Positions 47,527 through 60,900 of a stretch of DNA of 64,000 nt are shown piece by piece. The notes beneath the pieces were generated by a model. The model was not told where the DNA came from and made no database searches. It saw nothing but the letters and a program-made list of their open reading frames with translations. The stretch is from Paracyclopina nana. Lineage: Eukaryota > Arthropoda > Copepoda > Cyclopoida > Cyclopettidae. The stretch lies in assembly GCA_019096065.1 (NCBI GenBank), contig JAGUCH010000001.1, positions 6,572,001-6,636,000 on the forward strand. Direction: 5' to 3'. The position numbers were made by a program, and so were the translations under genes. Position 1 is the stretch's first letter, and each line of letters starts with the position of its first letter.

Positions 47527-49398
47527 ATGCTGGGTTTAGCGCGAAACTCCAAGATCTGCGAGTTATCACGTAATTTTACGCAGCAACAATGGCGGAGATT
47601 TCAGTCAACGCCGAAAAAAAGAGTCGTCGCTGCTGTCTGCGTGCTCGGCTCAGGCTCTGCAGCCTTATTTGTGAGTCTAAGGGACAAAGTGATCGATGAA
47701 AAGCTTCCTGAAAAGCCTTTCGGAGTCATTTACAACTTCGAAGAGAAAATATCAGACACTCTCCCACTAGATTACAATGTGCCTCAGATTGAGGCGTACT
47801 GGAACAAGCGGCCACTCGAGGTCCTCAAACGAACCACTCAAATTATTTCAGTCATGGGACCGTATTTCGCCAAGCTCTTCCTTTGGGAATTCCTCATTCG
47901 AAGGAAAATTCGGAATCATGAAGGGCTGCAGAAAATATATGCTATCATACTAAGGGAACGGTTGACTGAGTTGGGGCCTTGCTTCATCAAATTTGGCCAA
48001 GCGTTGTCTATTCGACCAGATTTGCTCCCTCCACCTTTTCTATTTGAGCTGCAAAAGCTATGCGACTCTGTGCCTTCCTTCCCAACAAAGGACGCAATCG
48101 CTGTCATCGAAGCAGATTTGGGGTAAGCATTTTTACATGCTTATAAAATACTAAATAAAGCGAGTAAAAATAACGACCTTTCATGTTAGGCCTGGAGCTG
48201 CCTCTCGACTCTTTGAAGATTTGACTCCCTCAACAGAGCCCATTGCCGCAGCCTCATTGGGTCAAGTTTACAAGCTCAGACTGAAGCGTGAATCTCAAAA
48301 GTTGGGGAGACATCGTCAAAGTCATGGTGCCGTTGCTCAAAGGCATGCAGAGTGGAAGATGAACAGGTTGTCGCGGTCAAGGTTCAAAGGCCAGACATGC
48401 TTGCTTATGTATTGAGAGATCTTTATATTTTGCGAAACATTGCTAAGGTCATAGACAAAGTCAAAAAGTGATAACCAACCATCGTCCCTATGACGTCAAC
48501 CTGTTGGACAGCTTTGCGTGCGCAAGTCTCAAAGAGTTAGACTACATTAACGAGTCAGAGAATCAAGAGCACTTTCGGAGAGAACTGCTGCATCGCATGG
48601 GCTCAAAGGTTTATGTGCCCGCAGTCCATGGACAATTGACAACCAGAAATGTCCTGGTGTCTGAGTGGATAGAGGGGCAGCAATTGGCCAAGTCTGAGCC
48701 AGAAGTCATGGACAAATTGACTCCCGTTGGAGTGGAGTGCTTCCTTATTCAATTGCTGGAAATAGGCCGGTTCCATGCTGACCCTCATCCTGGTAACCTA
48801 CTGGTCACGCCTACCAACCGGTTAGCATTGATTGATTTCGGACTATGCGCTGATGTGCCTTTGCCCGATACAAGGACCTTAACATTATCCATCGTTCACC
48901 TGATGCAAGGTAACGCGCTTTTCTTAGCTAAAAGAGGCGTCCGCCAATATTTATTTTTTCATCGCAGGGGATTTGTCAGGACTCTTGGGAGATGCCATCA
49001 ACCTCGGTTTTCTTCCTGAAGATGTCAACAAAGAAAAGCTGCTTCCAGCCCTACAGAAAATCTACGACGGTGCTCAAATAGCAATGCAAGAGGAGGCCCG
49101 CATTAAGGCTGTCAACAAGGCCAAGTACAAGGCTATCGTCACTCGCCGCAAGCGATTCATGGCTGTGTCTAATGATTTGAATTGGGTCTTCTTCACCTAT
49201 CCCTTCTCGGTGCCGGACTACTTTGCTCTCATCACTCGCGCAATGATTGTGCTGGAAGGAATTGCAGTCACTGGCAATCCAGAGTTTGACTTGTTTCAAA
49301 GTGCGTATCCGTATGCATTCAGGAGAGCCATCAGTCTTTTTGGAGTGTCGAATTTATCTGAAATTGCCATGGAAGCCGTAAAATCCATGAGAAGCTGA
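47527..49398 (+). CDS. ABC1/UbiB (ADCK-type) atypical kinase, probably mitochondrial
   Basis: Protein-kinase-like-fold family; relatives support ubiquinone and lipid metabolism. Exons: 47527-48122, 48190-48300, 48351-48909 and 48968-49398; introns are 50-67 bases. The N-terminus (MLGLARNSKICELSRNFTQQ) is basic and hydroxylated like a mitochondrial presequence, followed by a possible membrane segment (VVAAVCVLGSGSAALFVSL). Family motifs: LGPCFIKFGQALSIRPDLLP (KxGQ), IAAASLGQVY (Ala-rich loop), VAVKVQRPD (Lys), HADPHPGNLL, LALIDFGLCAD. The text is closest, as I remember the family, to plant/algal ABC1K proteins. One base seems missing in an A-run at 48463-48467, which brings TGA into frame; adding a base restores KKVITNHRPYDVNLLDSF. 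Confidence 0.85.
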
Positions 49399-49446
49399 AT
49401 AACATAAACAATAACTTTTCAAAGTCCTTATTTTATTCCATCTTCT

Positions 49447-50056
49447 TCATTGAAAGATCGTACATTTTTGCATTTTCACCACCTCCAATCCCTTCCTTGT
49501 CAGATATTGCTCAGGGATAAAATCCTCTGCTAAGATCTTTGATACTTCCTTGTAGCCTCTTTTGCCATACAAGGGAAACAAATCAGCTCTGCATGAAACC
49601 ACTTCGATTTGAGCCACGAGGGCCAGAGACTCGGCAAAGTCCAGCAATCTTGATCCCAATCCCTTGCCCTATCGTAATACAGTAGCTTAGAATAGCACAA
49701 AAGCTGGATAATCTGAAAAGAAGCTCACCTGATAATCAGGATGGACTGCAATCGGCCCAATTTCTACAATCTTAAAATCATCTTTGAGTTTTGCCTTCAC
49801 AGCTCCCACAATTTTTGATCCAGACTCCATTTTGAGGATGTGAAAAAATGGAAGGTCCCCTTCAGCCTCAGATAAGGATCGGTATCTATCACAGTTTTTG
49901 AAGCCAACGCCTTCTGATCCATACTCTACTTTGTAAGCAGTGTTGACCAACTCCATTATTTCATGAAGATCCTCATGCCTGGCTTTTCTGAAAGATGAAA
50001 CAGCCTTTTAGGGTATGTATAAAGCTCAGTCTTTTTCCCACACTAGCTTACTCCAT
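49447..50056 (-). CDS. GNAT-family N-acetyltransferase
   Basis: Acetyl-CoA-dependent acetyltransferase, substrate unknown. Three exons: a five-base coding exon at 50052-50056 (ATG GA), then 49729-49987 and 49447-49668, giving 161 residues. Residues MEKARHEDLHEIMELVNTAY open the fold. The acetyl-CoA site reads IGPIAVHPDYQGKGLGSRLL, the V-x-P-x-x-Q-G-x-G-x-G motif A. The late block LFPLYGKRGYKEV is the typical GNAT motif B. It converges with the ABC1 kinase; the stops are 48 bases apart. The tiny first exon is inferred from phase and splice sites. Confidence 0.85.
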
Positions 50057-53000
50057 TTTGAAGCTTGCTGGGCAGATTAAGGTAAAAAACTGGAATTTGG
50101 GCGCTACTCAATCTCTCTAAACCTCTCCTCAGCCAAGCATAGATGCAGGCATTTTTTTACAAAATGGTCATAAATGTATATATTCTACAGATCATCAAGA
50201 ATGCCAAATTGTTATTATTTTAGCATTTATCAAGCTTAAGAAAAATTGTCGAGACGCTAAACGGTACAATTTAACAAAGCAATCACGGAACCTTGATGCA
50301 AACTGGATGTCAATGAGGCAAGATAAACTGCAGGATAGACATTTTCGGTGATCAGTTTGCAGGCTGTGGCAATGGATATTGCCCATTTTTATTCTTCTTT
50401 GTTCATCAAGGAAATAAAATTCAGCCCAATTTACTTGGTCTACGGCACCTCATTTGTCACACGTCCTGAAAGTCATTTTCTGCTTTCTTCTCTCACTCGG
50501 GTGTGAAAAATTTTGTGCATTAGAACGGATCATGATGTCCCCTGACCATTATAGCATAATGGCGATGATCAAGTCTTCTTGCAAATCAAGTCACGTGTCT
50601 AGACAATCTATAATACTAAAATAGATTGAGAATTGGGGTGTTGAGCAGTCAGCCTCGATCTGGTCGTGTGCCATAAGTACACAATGAATGCAGAGATGGC
50701 GCATCCAGTTAATCCTAAGCTGATCTAGAGCATAAAAGTTGGAAGTTAGCTTTCAGTACTGCATTATTGATGTCCAGAGTGGTTTCAGCGAGCTCCAAAG
50801 ACTTTTCACAAACATTGAGTCACATATGCTATTCAGTGACACTTTTAAAGCAATTTCTTCACAAAAGAAAATTTTGCTGTACTACTCACATCAGATAGAA
50901 TCTCTATACACCCTTGTGTTGCGTACGTAGCAAGTGAGTAGGAAGATGTATTATTGCGAGAAAAAATCTCTCTTGGGGAATGAGAAAAAGGAGGTGACAG
51001 CAACGAGTCAAACTCAATTTTCGTGTGTGATACTCATCTGAGACTGCAATAGCTGCTGACTTCCTCAATGAAATCTTGACTTGGCATCAGCACATCCTCG
51101 ACGATAAAGGTGAATTTTTGTGGTCAAAAGACACTACTAACACTGATTAACATCTTGGCAAACATTGTTAGGAATTCAGACGAGCTGCTGTGTTCATACA
51201 CTCCCTTTTTTATCTAAATCGAGTCTTTAACATTCTTTGATTAAAAGTTACTTTGTAGCTGTCAATTACTGCTTTTAACTAAACTGCATAATGGAATTTC
51301 GCGACACACGACGGCGATAAGCTTATAAGTTGCTGAGAAAAGTTGATACCCCTCTGGTAATATAACATTTGTAGCGCAGGATTGAGATACTATACATAAG
51401 TGGGGCACTTGAGTGTTGTGACAACAGCCTGCAGACACGAGTGCACAAATATTGCCCTCAATTCACGATTTACAGGGTGAATGCGCGCCAGAAAAATAAT
51501 CAATCAATCAATCAAAAGAATTTCGTCCATTTCTCACACTCGGCTGAAAAAATGCTCTTCCACACCCGCACGTGATCGAGTTCATTTTTCTTCAGTGCCG
51601 CCTTTTTTTGGGCTGATTGGAGACATCTTTTCCTCCTCCTCCTCCCACCAGCTACTTTGCTTGTATGGGGTTCTTGTCTAAAGCAATAAAACCATGGAAG
51701 TTTGTTGGGAACGGTAGACATCTGGTTGGTTGCACATTGAGGGAAAGCAGCTAAACAAACTTTCTCAGGAAAGTTCAATATAAAGCTCTTTGTGATGATG
51801 TTGGTTCTTCAGATTTGCAAGGAGGAAAAGCAGTAGTAGCTGCAGCAGTTCGGATTCAATTTACAGCTCACATGGATAAATGACTAACAAGGGAGTAAAA
51901 AGTCTTTACGATTGATTAATGACTCTCCGCGCGTCTGACTCATGAGCTAATTAACTAAAGGTGCTGAAGACCAGTTAGCAGCAACCCTCTTTCGCTTGAA
52001 GTGAAAAAAATGCTAAAAAATCGTATTCGTATGACGACTCATTAGGAAACATCTCGCTAATAGACTACTTCTACTGCATTTAATTAATACGGTGAACAGC
52101 CTCCACCGAGACGTTTCACTGTGCTAATATCGAGCCATTAGCGGACCCAGCTCATTTGTCACCTGGCATTTTTATCTGACATTTCCTTTTCTCCAAAAAG
52201 GAATTTTAAAAAGAAGCAGCGCAAAGCATATGCACTTATCAATAGCTATCAATTAGCATTTAAAAGCCTTTAAAAATCTGGAAACTTTCACTGCCCTGAC
52301 AGAGCAATTTTGAGAATAGATGACTTTGGTCCTGTCAAAGGCCAAAGTTAGGAGCAGATCACGCCACAATAAAACAATCCATTAATTATATGTTTCCCAA
52401 GGGGCGTTGCTCTCTCACGTGGAATTGTCTGTCCTCTCCTGTCACTTTCGCAGAAAATGACATATCCTCCTCCTAATAAGAGATATTTTTCGAAAAATTG
52501 TTTGCGCATTCATGTGCGTGCTCCCATTTTCTGCCAATTCGCCCAATATGTGACATAAAATACGAGGCATTTTACAGCGGCAGTAGCGATGATATTGGAA
52601 AGCCATAAATTAAAATTGGCTCTGAGATTGAAAATTGACCCGAGGAGAATTTACGCAGCACATAGCATCTGGAGTGGGAGGAACTTTTTTGGCAGCATAC
52701 AAAATAGGATAAAGAAGGGGTATGAAATGGTGTTTGCGTTTGTCATCATGGAAATAATGTATGTAGTGATCAGTAAAAACGACGACCGCCCAGCCAAAAC
52801 AATGGAGTCAAAGAACGCTCATGCCAACAACATTTATCCTTTGAGATTGCCTGTCCACATGTCCGATGAAAAGAGGCCACGGAGACGACCATTTGGGACG
52901 ATGAGATTTCGTGAGGGACTCAAGTTGCGGGACACGACTGTTTTGGATGGTGGGTTAGTGGGCGGTCCTGGCTTGAGTCAGCCAGATTTTCGTGCATCTA

Positions 53001-56000
53001 ATTAAACGTATCATTCACTCAGCAGCTGGATGTTGCTGATAGCAGAACATTAGCTAACTAAGAGGCACTTTCGCATGCAGACAATAAAAGATGGGAAAAA
53101 AGCAGGATAAAAAGTACGTTATACAGATGTTGATCCTAGAATTGACAATTCGCCGATAGTGTTTTTGCAATTGCTATCACTTGCATTCAGCTAGTACAGG
53201 TGTATCTTGACGAATTGGCAGCACTATGAATCTGAACTTTTTTATTGGCAATAAATAGTATGTGTGACTCTCATTTGACCACCACCACATGAGTGAGTCT
53301 TGCCATTTTGGGGTGGCAATCATTGCAACCACCCCAAGTAATAATAATGGCCAGAAAAACGTAAGTTGGGGGGAAGGGATGAAAAGTGCAGGAAATAGAG
53401 CGATAAGGGCTCTCGCTGGCTTCAGACGAAGTAAATGGTATTATTGCACATAGTGCTACGATCGAGCAGTGCAATTAACTGCTTCTATTTTGTATACGTG
53501 AAACGCTGCAAGTTAGTCCTTTTCCAATAAATCACTCAAGTTGTTCGAGATGATGAAAGAGGTGCCATGAGAATTTCGTTGTTGATTTCCAAATCAATAA
53601 ATCTGCTACGGGAGACGAGGGATCATTTATCATGATGATCTGCGATTTCTTCTCGGTCACCCAGGGTCATTTTGCCCAAAAAAGTCCCATTAGAGGAGTT
53701 TTAGGCCGACTTGGCCACCTTGTGGAATTGATGAATGGACCCTCTCAGTTGCTGAGTAATTCAGTGACTTTAAAGAATGCCTTTAACCATTTTTGGAATA
53801 CTTCCATTCATTTTCCTGCTTCTTCGTTTCTTCATGGCGGGGATCTCTTACAGGGTTATCTTTGACATCTCCCGTCGATAAATTTGCCAAAAAAACCAAC
53901 GGCTTTTTCAGGCCATGGAGAAACTCCCGGCTTCGGCACACTTTGTCAAGAATGACCTCTCACTCAGCCCCGTTTGTTCGTATGTTGTACATATATGGTC
54001 ATTTATCATGCTGAAAGCGGGGTAAATGCAATCAAATGTAGTACTACTACGTAAACCACTTGCATTATGTGGCTATTAAAAGTAGCCATGAGATTTGATC
54101 TTCTTGGTCTTGACAAAGAACAAAATTGTCAGCCTGGCTGTACAACTAATTTATGGGGTAAAATGCTTCAAACGCTGGCTGAGGAGTTGAGAAATGGCAA
54201 TTCATTATCTGGCTTGTTTTCCGCTACATCTGTCTTTTCCGCTGCTATTTGATTGAATTTATAGCTCTGGTTTTTGTCGTCGAAAAATGTCACAACCGCG
54301 GTGAAACAAAGACCAAAAACGACACCAAAAAGATACTTATATGGAAGACCATTAGCATGCAAACACTTGATTAGTTTTTACTAAGTACTGAAGGAAGAAT
54401 TTCTTATAACATGGATGCTTTTTCGAACGTTCAAAGTTGATCAAGTTTCACTTTGGGTCATTAAAATTCTCTGTTTTGAATTGTCTAGACAGAGAAGGAG
54501 CAAGTGATGGACTTCCCGCATTGTTCGCAAAAATTAATTATGTCATGACCGTGTGAAAGTATTTCCACAATCCAGTGTCAATAGTTGTACTAGTACTAGT
54601 ACAAACAAGTACATCACATCGCGCTGGCTTGATGATTGATCCTCCATGTTTTTCGCAAGATTTGAAGAAAGCTTCTGTTCGCGCAGCTCTGCGCAGCAAT
54701 AACATTTTTCTATTTATCATGGCCACTTGAGACTTCCATTGAAAGCAATCTCTGCAGAGCAAACACGAAGAAATTCATCGAGTTAAGTTGCAAAAAGCAA
54801 TCTGTTTGCGGGCAATAATCCGAATCTGACTTGTAACTTAGTTATATTGCTACTGCTAGTTTGGTCGGGGTTGACGTGGCGTAAAAGGGCGGAAACATGT
54901 TCGGAAGGAACTGCTGTGGGTTATTCTCTGACGACCATTTGCGTGTGACGATCTACAGACAAAAGTCGACCTCGTTATAGCAACAAAAGTAAAGGGAAAG
55001 TACGTACTATGTGTACCATTGAGTCATCTGAAAATGTCGAACGTCTTTATGGAGGGCGCCAGATCCCACCAAGGAGACGATCCATCAATCACAATGGGAG
55101 CAAGAATAATTATGTGCAATGCTTGCCAGATTCTGCTCAGATTTGCAAGACGGATTGTCAATTGAAAGCGAGCCTTATCGATGAACTGTAATCAACGTGT
55201 CTAACACAATGGAAACACAAGTAAAGCCAGACAGAATTATGTTGCGTGTGAAAACAATCGAGTGAGTCGTATCCTATTATTATTTCCAGATCACTTCGAC
55301 CGAGTAACTGCAAGGGTGGAGCTCACTCAATTTTTCCTCACTTGCTCTTGGTTACTCAAGCTTTCAGAGACGCGCGCAAGTTTGCTTAGCGCGAAAATTT
55401 TGACACATTTGGCCTCTTTTTCTCGCTGGATATCTTGGATTTCAGTTGGAGGTCATGCTCTCAGCCATTTTTCACATTTTTCGTGGGAGAAAACTTTTTT
55501 TCCAGCATTTTCGGGATTAGCTTGATGAAAGCTAGGAGGATAAGCAAGAATAACACGTTTTTATATCTGCTTTCTCACGATTTGCAAACATGTCAACTCC
55601 CTTGGGAGCGTTTTTGCCTTTAATGACTCAAAAGTCAACAATCTTTCATAGCAAAATTCGTGATGAAAGAGCGAAAGAGGAAACCTTTTAAAAACGCTTA
55701 CTCTGATGGACAAGATGAGCTATTTTTGCTGCTGCATCACACGTAGCAGTAAATCGTGAATATGTTCTCTAACTTAGAGTACGCATAGTGCAGTAATCGT
55801 GAGATTTCTTTGCTTGATGCCATGACAAAACGCAATTGTCAAAAAGGACATTTGCATCACGAAGTGCAACACGAATTTCATGCTCAAGAATTTGTTCTCC
55901 GCGACTTAGCATCTTCATTTCTGAGGAAAAGTGCATTGCATGTTTCGAAATGTAAATTGGACATTCAATTGCAAGAGCTCGGAGAATTCATTGTGCAAGC

Positions 56001-56870
56001 CAGCAAAATAAGCCATTTCAGCTAAAAAGATGCCCATCATCCTCGTGTGTCTGGCTAAAAGCAGACATCAAGATAAAAATAATAAAGTTTTCAAGACGAC
56101 AGCAGTTTTGGACTAAATTATGCGCACGTCTGACAAATTGAACCGCTATGTAGTAGTGTAGCAGCAGAAGAATACATGTGTGCCACCAGTCTTCGAACCG
56201 AGGCTATCTGATGCATTTTCAGTCTTGTTACAAATTAATTGGCTCTCAACTAGTTTCCAGCAATCATCATCGTACTGCTTGCCAAATGTCACTCCACTAA
56301 AAGCAAAGGTGTTAAATTGGCCCTACTAATGAGGCAGTCTGATCGAAAAGAACAGACGCGTCCGGAACAAAAAAAAATGGGATATCCATTTCGGAGCATA
56401 TTACTGTACATAACAACTAAAGTAATAGCTATATATAGTACTTTAGCCGATGACCCAATTAGTCCTGGGGTCAGGAAAATAAAGCGCGAGCGAAATTTGA
56501 CGCTTTCAGCAGGAGAAAAAAAAACTTGACTAATGAGCCCATATTTAATAGTGTTGAGCTCCGCTGCTTTTGAGTCTCGTGTGACGAATTACAGATGGTG
56601 ACGTGGCGAAGAATAACAACAAAGCACTTTCTAGACCCTCCTAATAGTATTATTCACACCACCAACACAACTACCATTCAGCTACTTAGGGTTGATGCTG
56701 CTGTCAATTTGATGAATAATCGTTTTCTTAGCACTTAGGAGTGCTACCACACTCTATTAATGGATTTACTACTTGGATCGCAATTGTTGCATCTTGCTAC
56801 TTTTGCCATTAATGTCTTCATCGAGTATTGATTGTGTGGTGGTTACGCGTTACACAATTGCACAGTAGGG
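50057..56870. other. Gene-poor region
   Basis: Nearly 7 kb without a convincing gene. The longest frame, 52589-53005 (+), has an ATG and encodes 138 residues, hydrophobic near the middle (MVFAFVIMEIMYVVISK) and basic after, but no family is recognised and no splice support exists. Short simple repeats occur, such as AATC units near 51500 and CTAGTA units near 54590. Could hold distal regulatory DNA of the Cys/His protein gene or long non-coding RNA. Confidence 0.4.
52589..53005 (+). CDS. Hypothetical 138-residue frame
   Basis: ATG-initiated, unspliced, with one possible membrane segment and a basic C-terminal half (EKRPRRRPFGTMRFREGLKL). No homologue recognised; retained only as the longest frame in a gene-poor area. 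Confidence 0.2.
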   Translation: MILESHKLKLALRLKIDPRRIYAAHSIWSGRNFFGSIQNRIKKGYEMVFAFVIMEIMYVVISKNDDRPAKTMESKNAHANNIYPLRLPVHMSDEKRPRRRPFGTMRFREGLKLRDTTVLDGGLVGGPGLSQPDFRASN

Positions 56871-57460
56871 TCACTCCTAATAAAAAAGTCGCATCATTGA
56901 AAACTACGTCAAAATGCACCATAACTTTAAGAATGCCAAAAATTGGCATTTTCTTGATAAATCCCCTTCTAAACCATATGAAAGTCATTCTAAAGCCAGA
57001 AAAATGTAAATAAATTAGGTTTTTAGGCAGCCAATTGCCTAAATTGATCAAAAACATACCAATTTTAATAAAAATAGCCACAAGTTTGGTTTGCAAAAAC
57101 TCCGCCAAATCTCATAAGAATGTGGATATATGAACACAACATGGGTACTAAATTATTCCAAGGTGTCCTACTGAAGTTTTTTTTGGAAAGCATCTTTGAG
57201 GAATGCTGAGGTCCAAGTGATCTAGGCACATATGAATTATTTCTGATTTTTGTGCAGCCTTTTGGGACAGATTTTCATAGACAAAATCTGAGTTTGATAA
57301 AATAAAATCTCCAAAGATAACATTTTAGTAGCCCAAAAACATCATGGAAGTCCATTTTGAAGTGTTGGCATCAATCTAGAGCCGAATTAGTGATGGCCTT
57401 TTTCGCTTAAGTTTCAATGAAAACGATGCGACTTTTTTGTTAGGAGTGACCCTTCTGTGA
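56871..57460. mobile_element. Inverted-repeat element with AATTG target duplication
   Basis: The outer ends read CACAGTAGGGTCACTCCTAA on the left and the complement with one change on the right, continuing into AAAAAAGTCGCATC and GATGCGACTTTTTT. AATTG flanks both ends (56866-56870 and 57461-57465). Interior of ~590 bases lacks coding potential. Non-autonomous DNA transposon. Confidence 0.8.
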
Positions 57461-57992
57461 ATTGGTTTAGCTGTACTGGTAGCAGTAGCTCATCAGCTTT
57501 TTTTCTCGCTTTTTCCACTGCTTCGTTAAGAAAGCAATTTCGTGGTTTTTCGTTTCCGGCCGCCGCGCCGCGCACGTAGTACGACTGCAGTCAAGACAAA
57601 ATTGCACACTAGCTAGCTAGCTTTCTTTTTTCATGGGTGCGAGCTGCTGTAAGATTTGTGACCCCAATTTCTTGTCTCGTTTTCTCGCTAGTAGAATCTT
57701 CAGAGCTTCAACCGCGGAGAGCTCGCGCGAGTAGTGACTTTTTCCCCAGAATGCATGGAATGACTACTAAAAGTGGAAATGTCACTGACAGATGATGAAG
57801 ACTCACAAAATTAAGTGCACCACTTGGAAAAGCATTAAAACATGGCCTCCAAAAGATCGCTGTCGTTAGCCTTCATGTAAAGAGATCATAGATATCTTGC
57901 ATATATTTGGCGGAAAGTCGCAGGGGCTCGCTACAGTCAAAATAGCAGAAATAATGAAACCCGTAGAAAGTCTTGGAAAAAGCGCCTCCTCA

Positions 57993-60900
57993 TCAGCTGC
58001 GGAAGGGTGGTGATTGACTTTTGATTTTTTGTTTAGCTGCCACTATCAGCTCTTCGATAGAGTCCACGCCGCTGTTTTCGCCACAAAAGGCGTCGAGGAT
58101 AGCAGCAAAGCAATGGGGTAGTTTGCTGAATTTTTCGTAGCTTGAAATGTGACTGGCACACAGTGGCAAGTAGCTACTCGTTTTCACAGCCGTTTTCTTG
58201 CAAACCAAGCAGTTCCGTTTATCAGTTTTGCTTCTACTGCAGCCCAGTAGCAGGCTGTTCTTGAGAGTGGAGAGACAGGCATGATCAGCATTGGCGCCGG
58301 TCACGAGCAGGCCGCAGTACGAGCAACAGCTGACGTCAGCTGACTGCTTAGACCAGCACCGCTCCGCATGCTTCGCCACACTCGAGCTGGTGAGGTAAAA
58401 CTTGCATTTACGACACCTCAGCACGCTCGCGAGACTGGTTGCGTTGCACTCCGTTTGTAGCGCCACCAGGTGTTGATCTAGATTTTTGGTCAAATGCTTG
58501 CCGAAAGCGCCGCAATGCTGCACAATGTGGCCCACAATGTCTGGCCAGTTACGAGCTTCCACAGGCCATTTTTGGGCGCACTGCGAGCAGTAAAAGGTCT
58601 GGCCATTGTCTTGACTGGTTGAATGCAGGGCGCTCACTGCTTCGACGGTCTTCAAGTTTCCCAAGGTGAAGGCCTGGAACTTGACTAATTTCCCCGGTAC
58701 TTTGCCCATGATGGAAGACTGAATGAATTGCCTCAGCGAGAAGGTGGGCTCGATTTCCGGCTCGCTAGGGGCGGCTGAAGATTCGTCGAGCTGTTTGAGC
58801 TGAAAAAAGAAATCGTTGCTTTAATAGAGTGGGAGGAGAGCATATACACTAAGCTGCGAAGCACGTGCTATGAAAACGACAATTTTCTCGTGAAATGCAT
58901 GCAAGGAATCCAGGGGGTTAACACCCCTACACAATTCCCGAAAATGAGGAGACAAAAATAGTTTCAAAGACGGCATATTTTTTGCCTTCATTAAAGCTGA
59001 GGAAATTGGCAAAAATTGCAACTCCTCCTCCACATGAAGCTCAATTATCTTTTATGACTGTCTTGGATCAGCAGAAATGTACAATACTACTCACCAGTTC
59101 ATTCAGCATGCCGGTCACATATTTCTGGCCCGATTCGGTCATGGCCTGAAAGGCTCTGGCCATCTTGGAACAGTTGACACAAATGGATATGGACATGCTC
59201 TGACAACTTCTCGTATGTCCAAACTTGCCCTGTCTACAATACTGACACAAAATGACTTTGCTTTTACTCCGGGACGCGTCGAGACTCCAAAAGAGGCAGG
59301 AGCTGCAAGAAGCTCGGGACATCCAGTCGGGCAGCCGCTGGTCGGGCACGTAGAGTTTGCCACATTTTTTGCACTCCGATTCGATGGCCTCGAGGTCCTC
59401 CTCGTAGTCCTCGTTGCAAAAAGCGGTAGCCAGCGCCAGGAGGCGCGAGTGGTGGATGGAGAAGTACTCGTCCATATGCCTGTGGAGGTCGTGCACTCTC
59501 CGGTCGCAAAAGTGGCAAAAGTCCGACGGCCATTCATTGCTGCCAAGCCTCGAATCCGGATGGGCGCCCACGAGGTGATCCAGAAGATCTTGGGCGAGAT
59601 CTTCGTTCTCTCGACTCAGCTCGAAATCTTTGGGGCAGTTGGTGCACGATATCACGCTCTTGGTCGACACCATCCTATTCTTGGGATTGACGATCAGGTG
59701 AACCTTGTAGGCAAAAAAGGCGAAGAGAGATGAGAAGGAGGTACGGACCGCCCTCGAAGACGGCGAGGTGCCCCAGGTTCGGCAGAGGTGTCGGCTGATC
59801 TCGCTCACGTTCTCCAAAGGCCACGTTTGTCCACACCCGCCGGAGCAGGCAAATGTGAACTCTTCCTCAGTCTTCCTCTCCTCTTTCTTCTGGATCACTA
59901 CTGCATCACGTTTTTTGGCTAGGCCGCATTTTCTTTCGGCCGGGCTTTTCAGGGCACACGGCAGCAACACGGGGGGAGATGGAGACCGGCTTCGACTAGG
60001 GCTCGAGTGGCTGAATCGAAGGCAAATACGCTTGGCTGGCACCAGCTTCTCCAGTGGGTATCCAAGGGGACATTGCCTTTTGGCAGGGGAAGCGAGGAAT
60101 TCGGAGCAGGCATCTGACAGGTAGCGTTGGAGCTGCTCCTCATCATACGGCCTCTTCCTCGACTCCTTAACCGGTAGTTCAACGCTCTGGTGGAGCTGAG
60201 GTGACTCGGTGCCGCTGGTGCCGCCATTGCAGGCCAAACGATGCAGAGGAGCCGCCGCCGTTTCCGCCACATGCTGCTGCTCGTTTTCGTTATAGCTTTC
60301 CCCACTCAAGTAGCCGTCCTCTCTCCACGAAGACGACGAGGAGGAAGAAGGTCCGCTGCTATTGATTGAAGACGATGTTACACAGGCCAAGTTGTTCTTC
60401 GGCTTGTCGTCGGCTTTCCCCATGCTTTCCAGCAGGTCGGCCTCGACAGCCTCGGCGGCCCCGATCAGCTCGTGCAGAGGGATGTCTTCCTCGATGCCAC
60501 TGCTGCTCGAGTGGTGCACAAAGCCCTGAGAGGTTGCATTGTTGTTGGGCGAGCTGAGGTCCACCGAGTAGGGGGTGGGCGGGTAGTGGTCCGACGGGAT
60601 GGAGGCGGGGTACTCCGTCGACCCCGTCGACCCTGCGGGCGTCGGAGGAGTCGGGTAGGACGAGTAGAACTGGTCATTGTTGGACGACGACGACGACCAC
60701 AAGGGGGAGGTCTGCGGCGGAGGCTGCTTCCAGCTGTTGCTGCTGGCCTCGCGGCCTCCGGCCGCAGAACTGCTCCACGAGGACGAGTCGAACTGGTTAG
60801 GCTGGTAGGCGTCTTGGCCGGTGGCCGAGCTGTTGGCATACCAAGTGTTTTGAACCTGGTGGTGGTGGTTGTTGTAAGTTTGATAGTAGGCCAGATTAGC

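Noticed and set aside
48301..48350. A frameshift in the ABC1 kinase
   Set aside because: Explained by a 50-base intron (GTTGGG...ATGCAG) in phase 2, which restores KVEDEQVVAVKVQRP.
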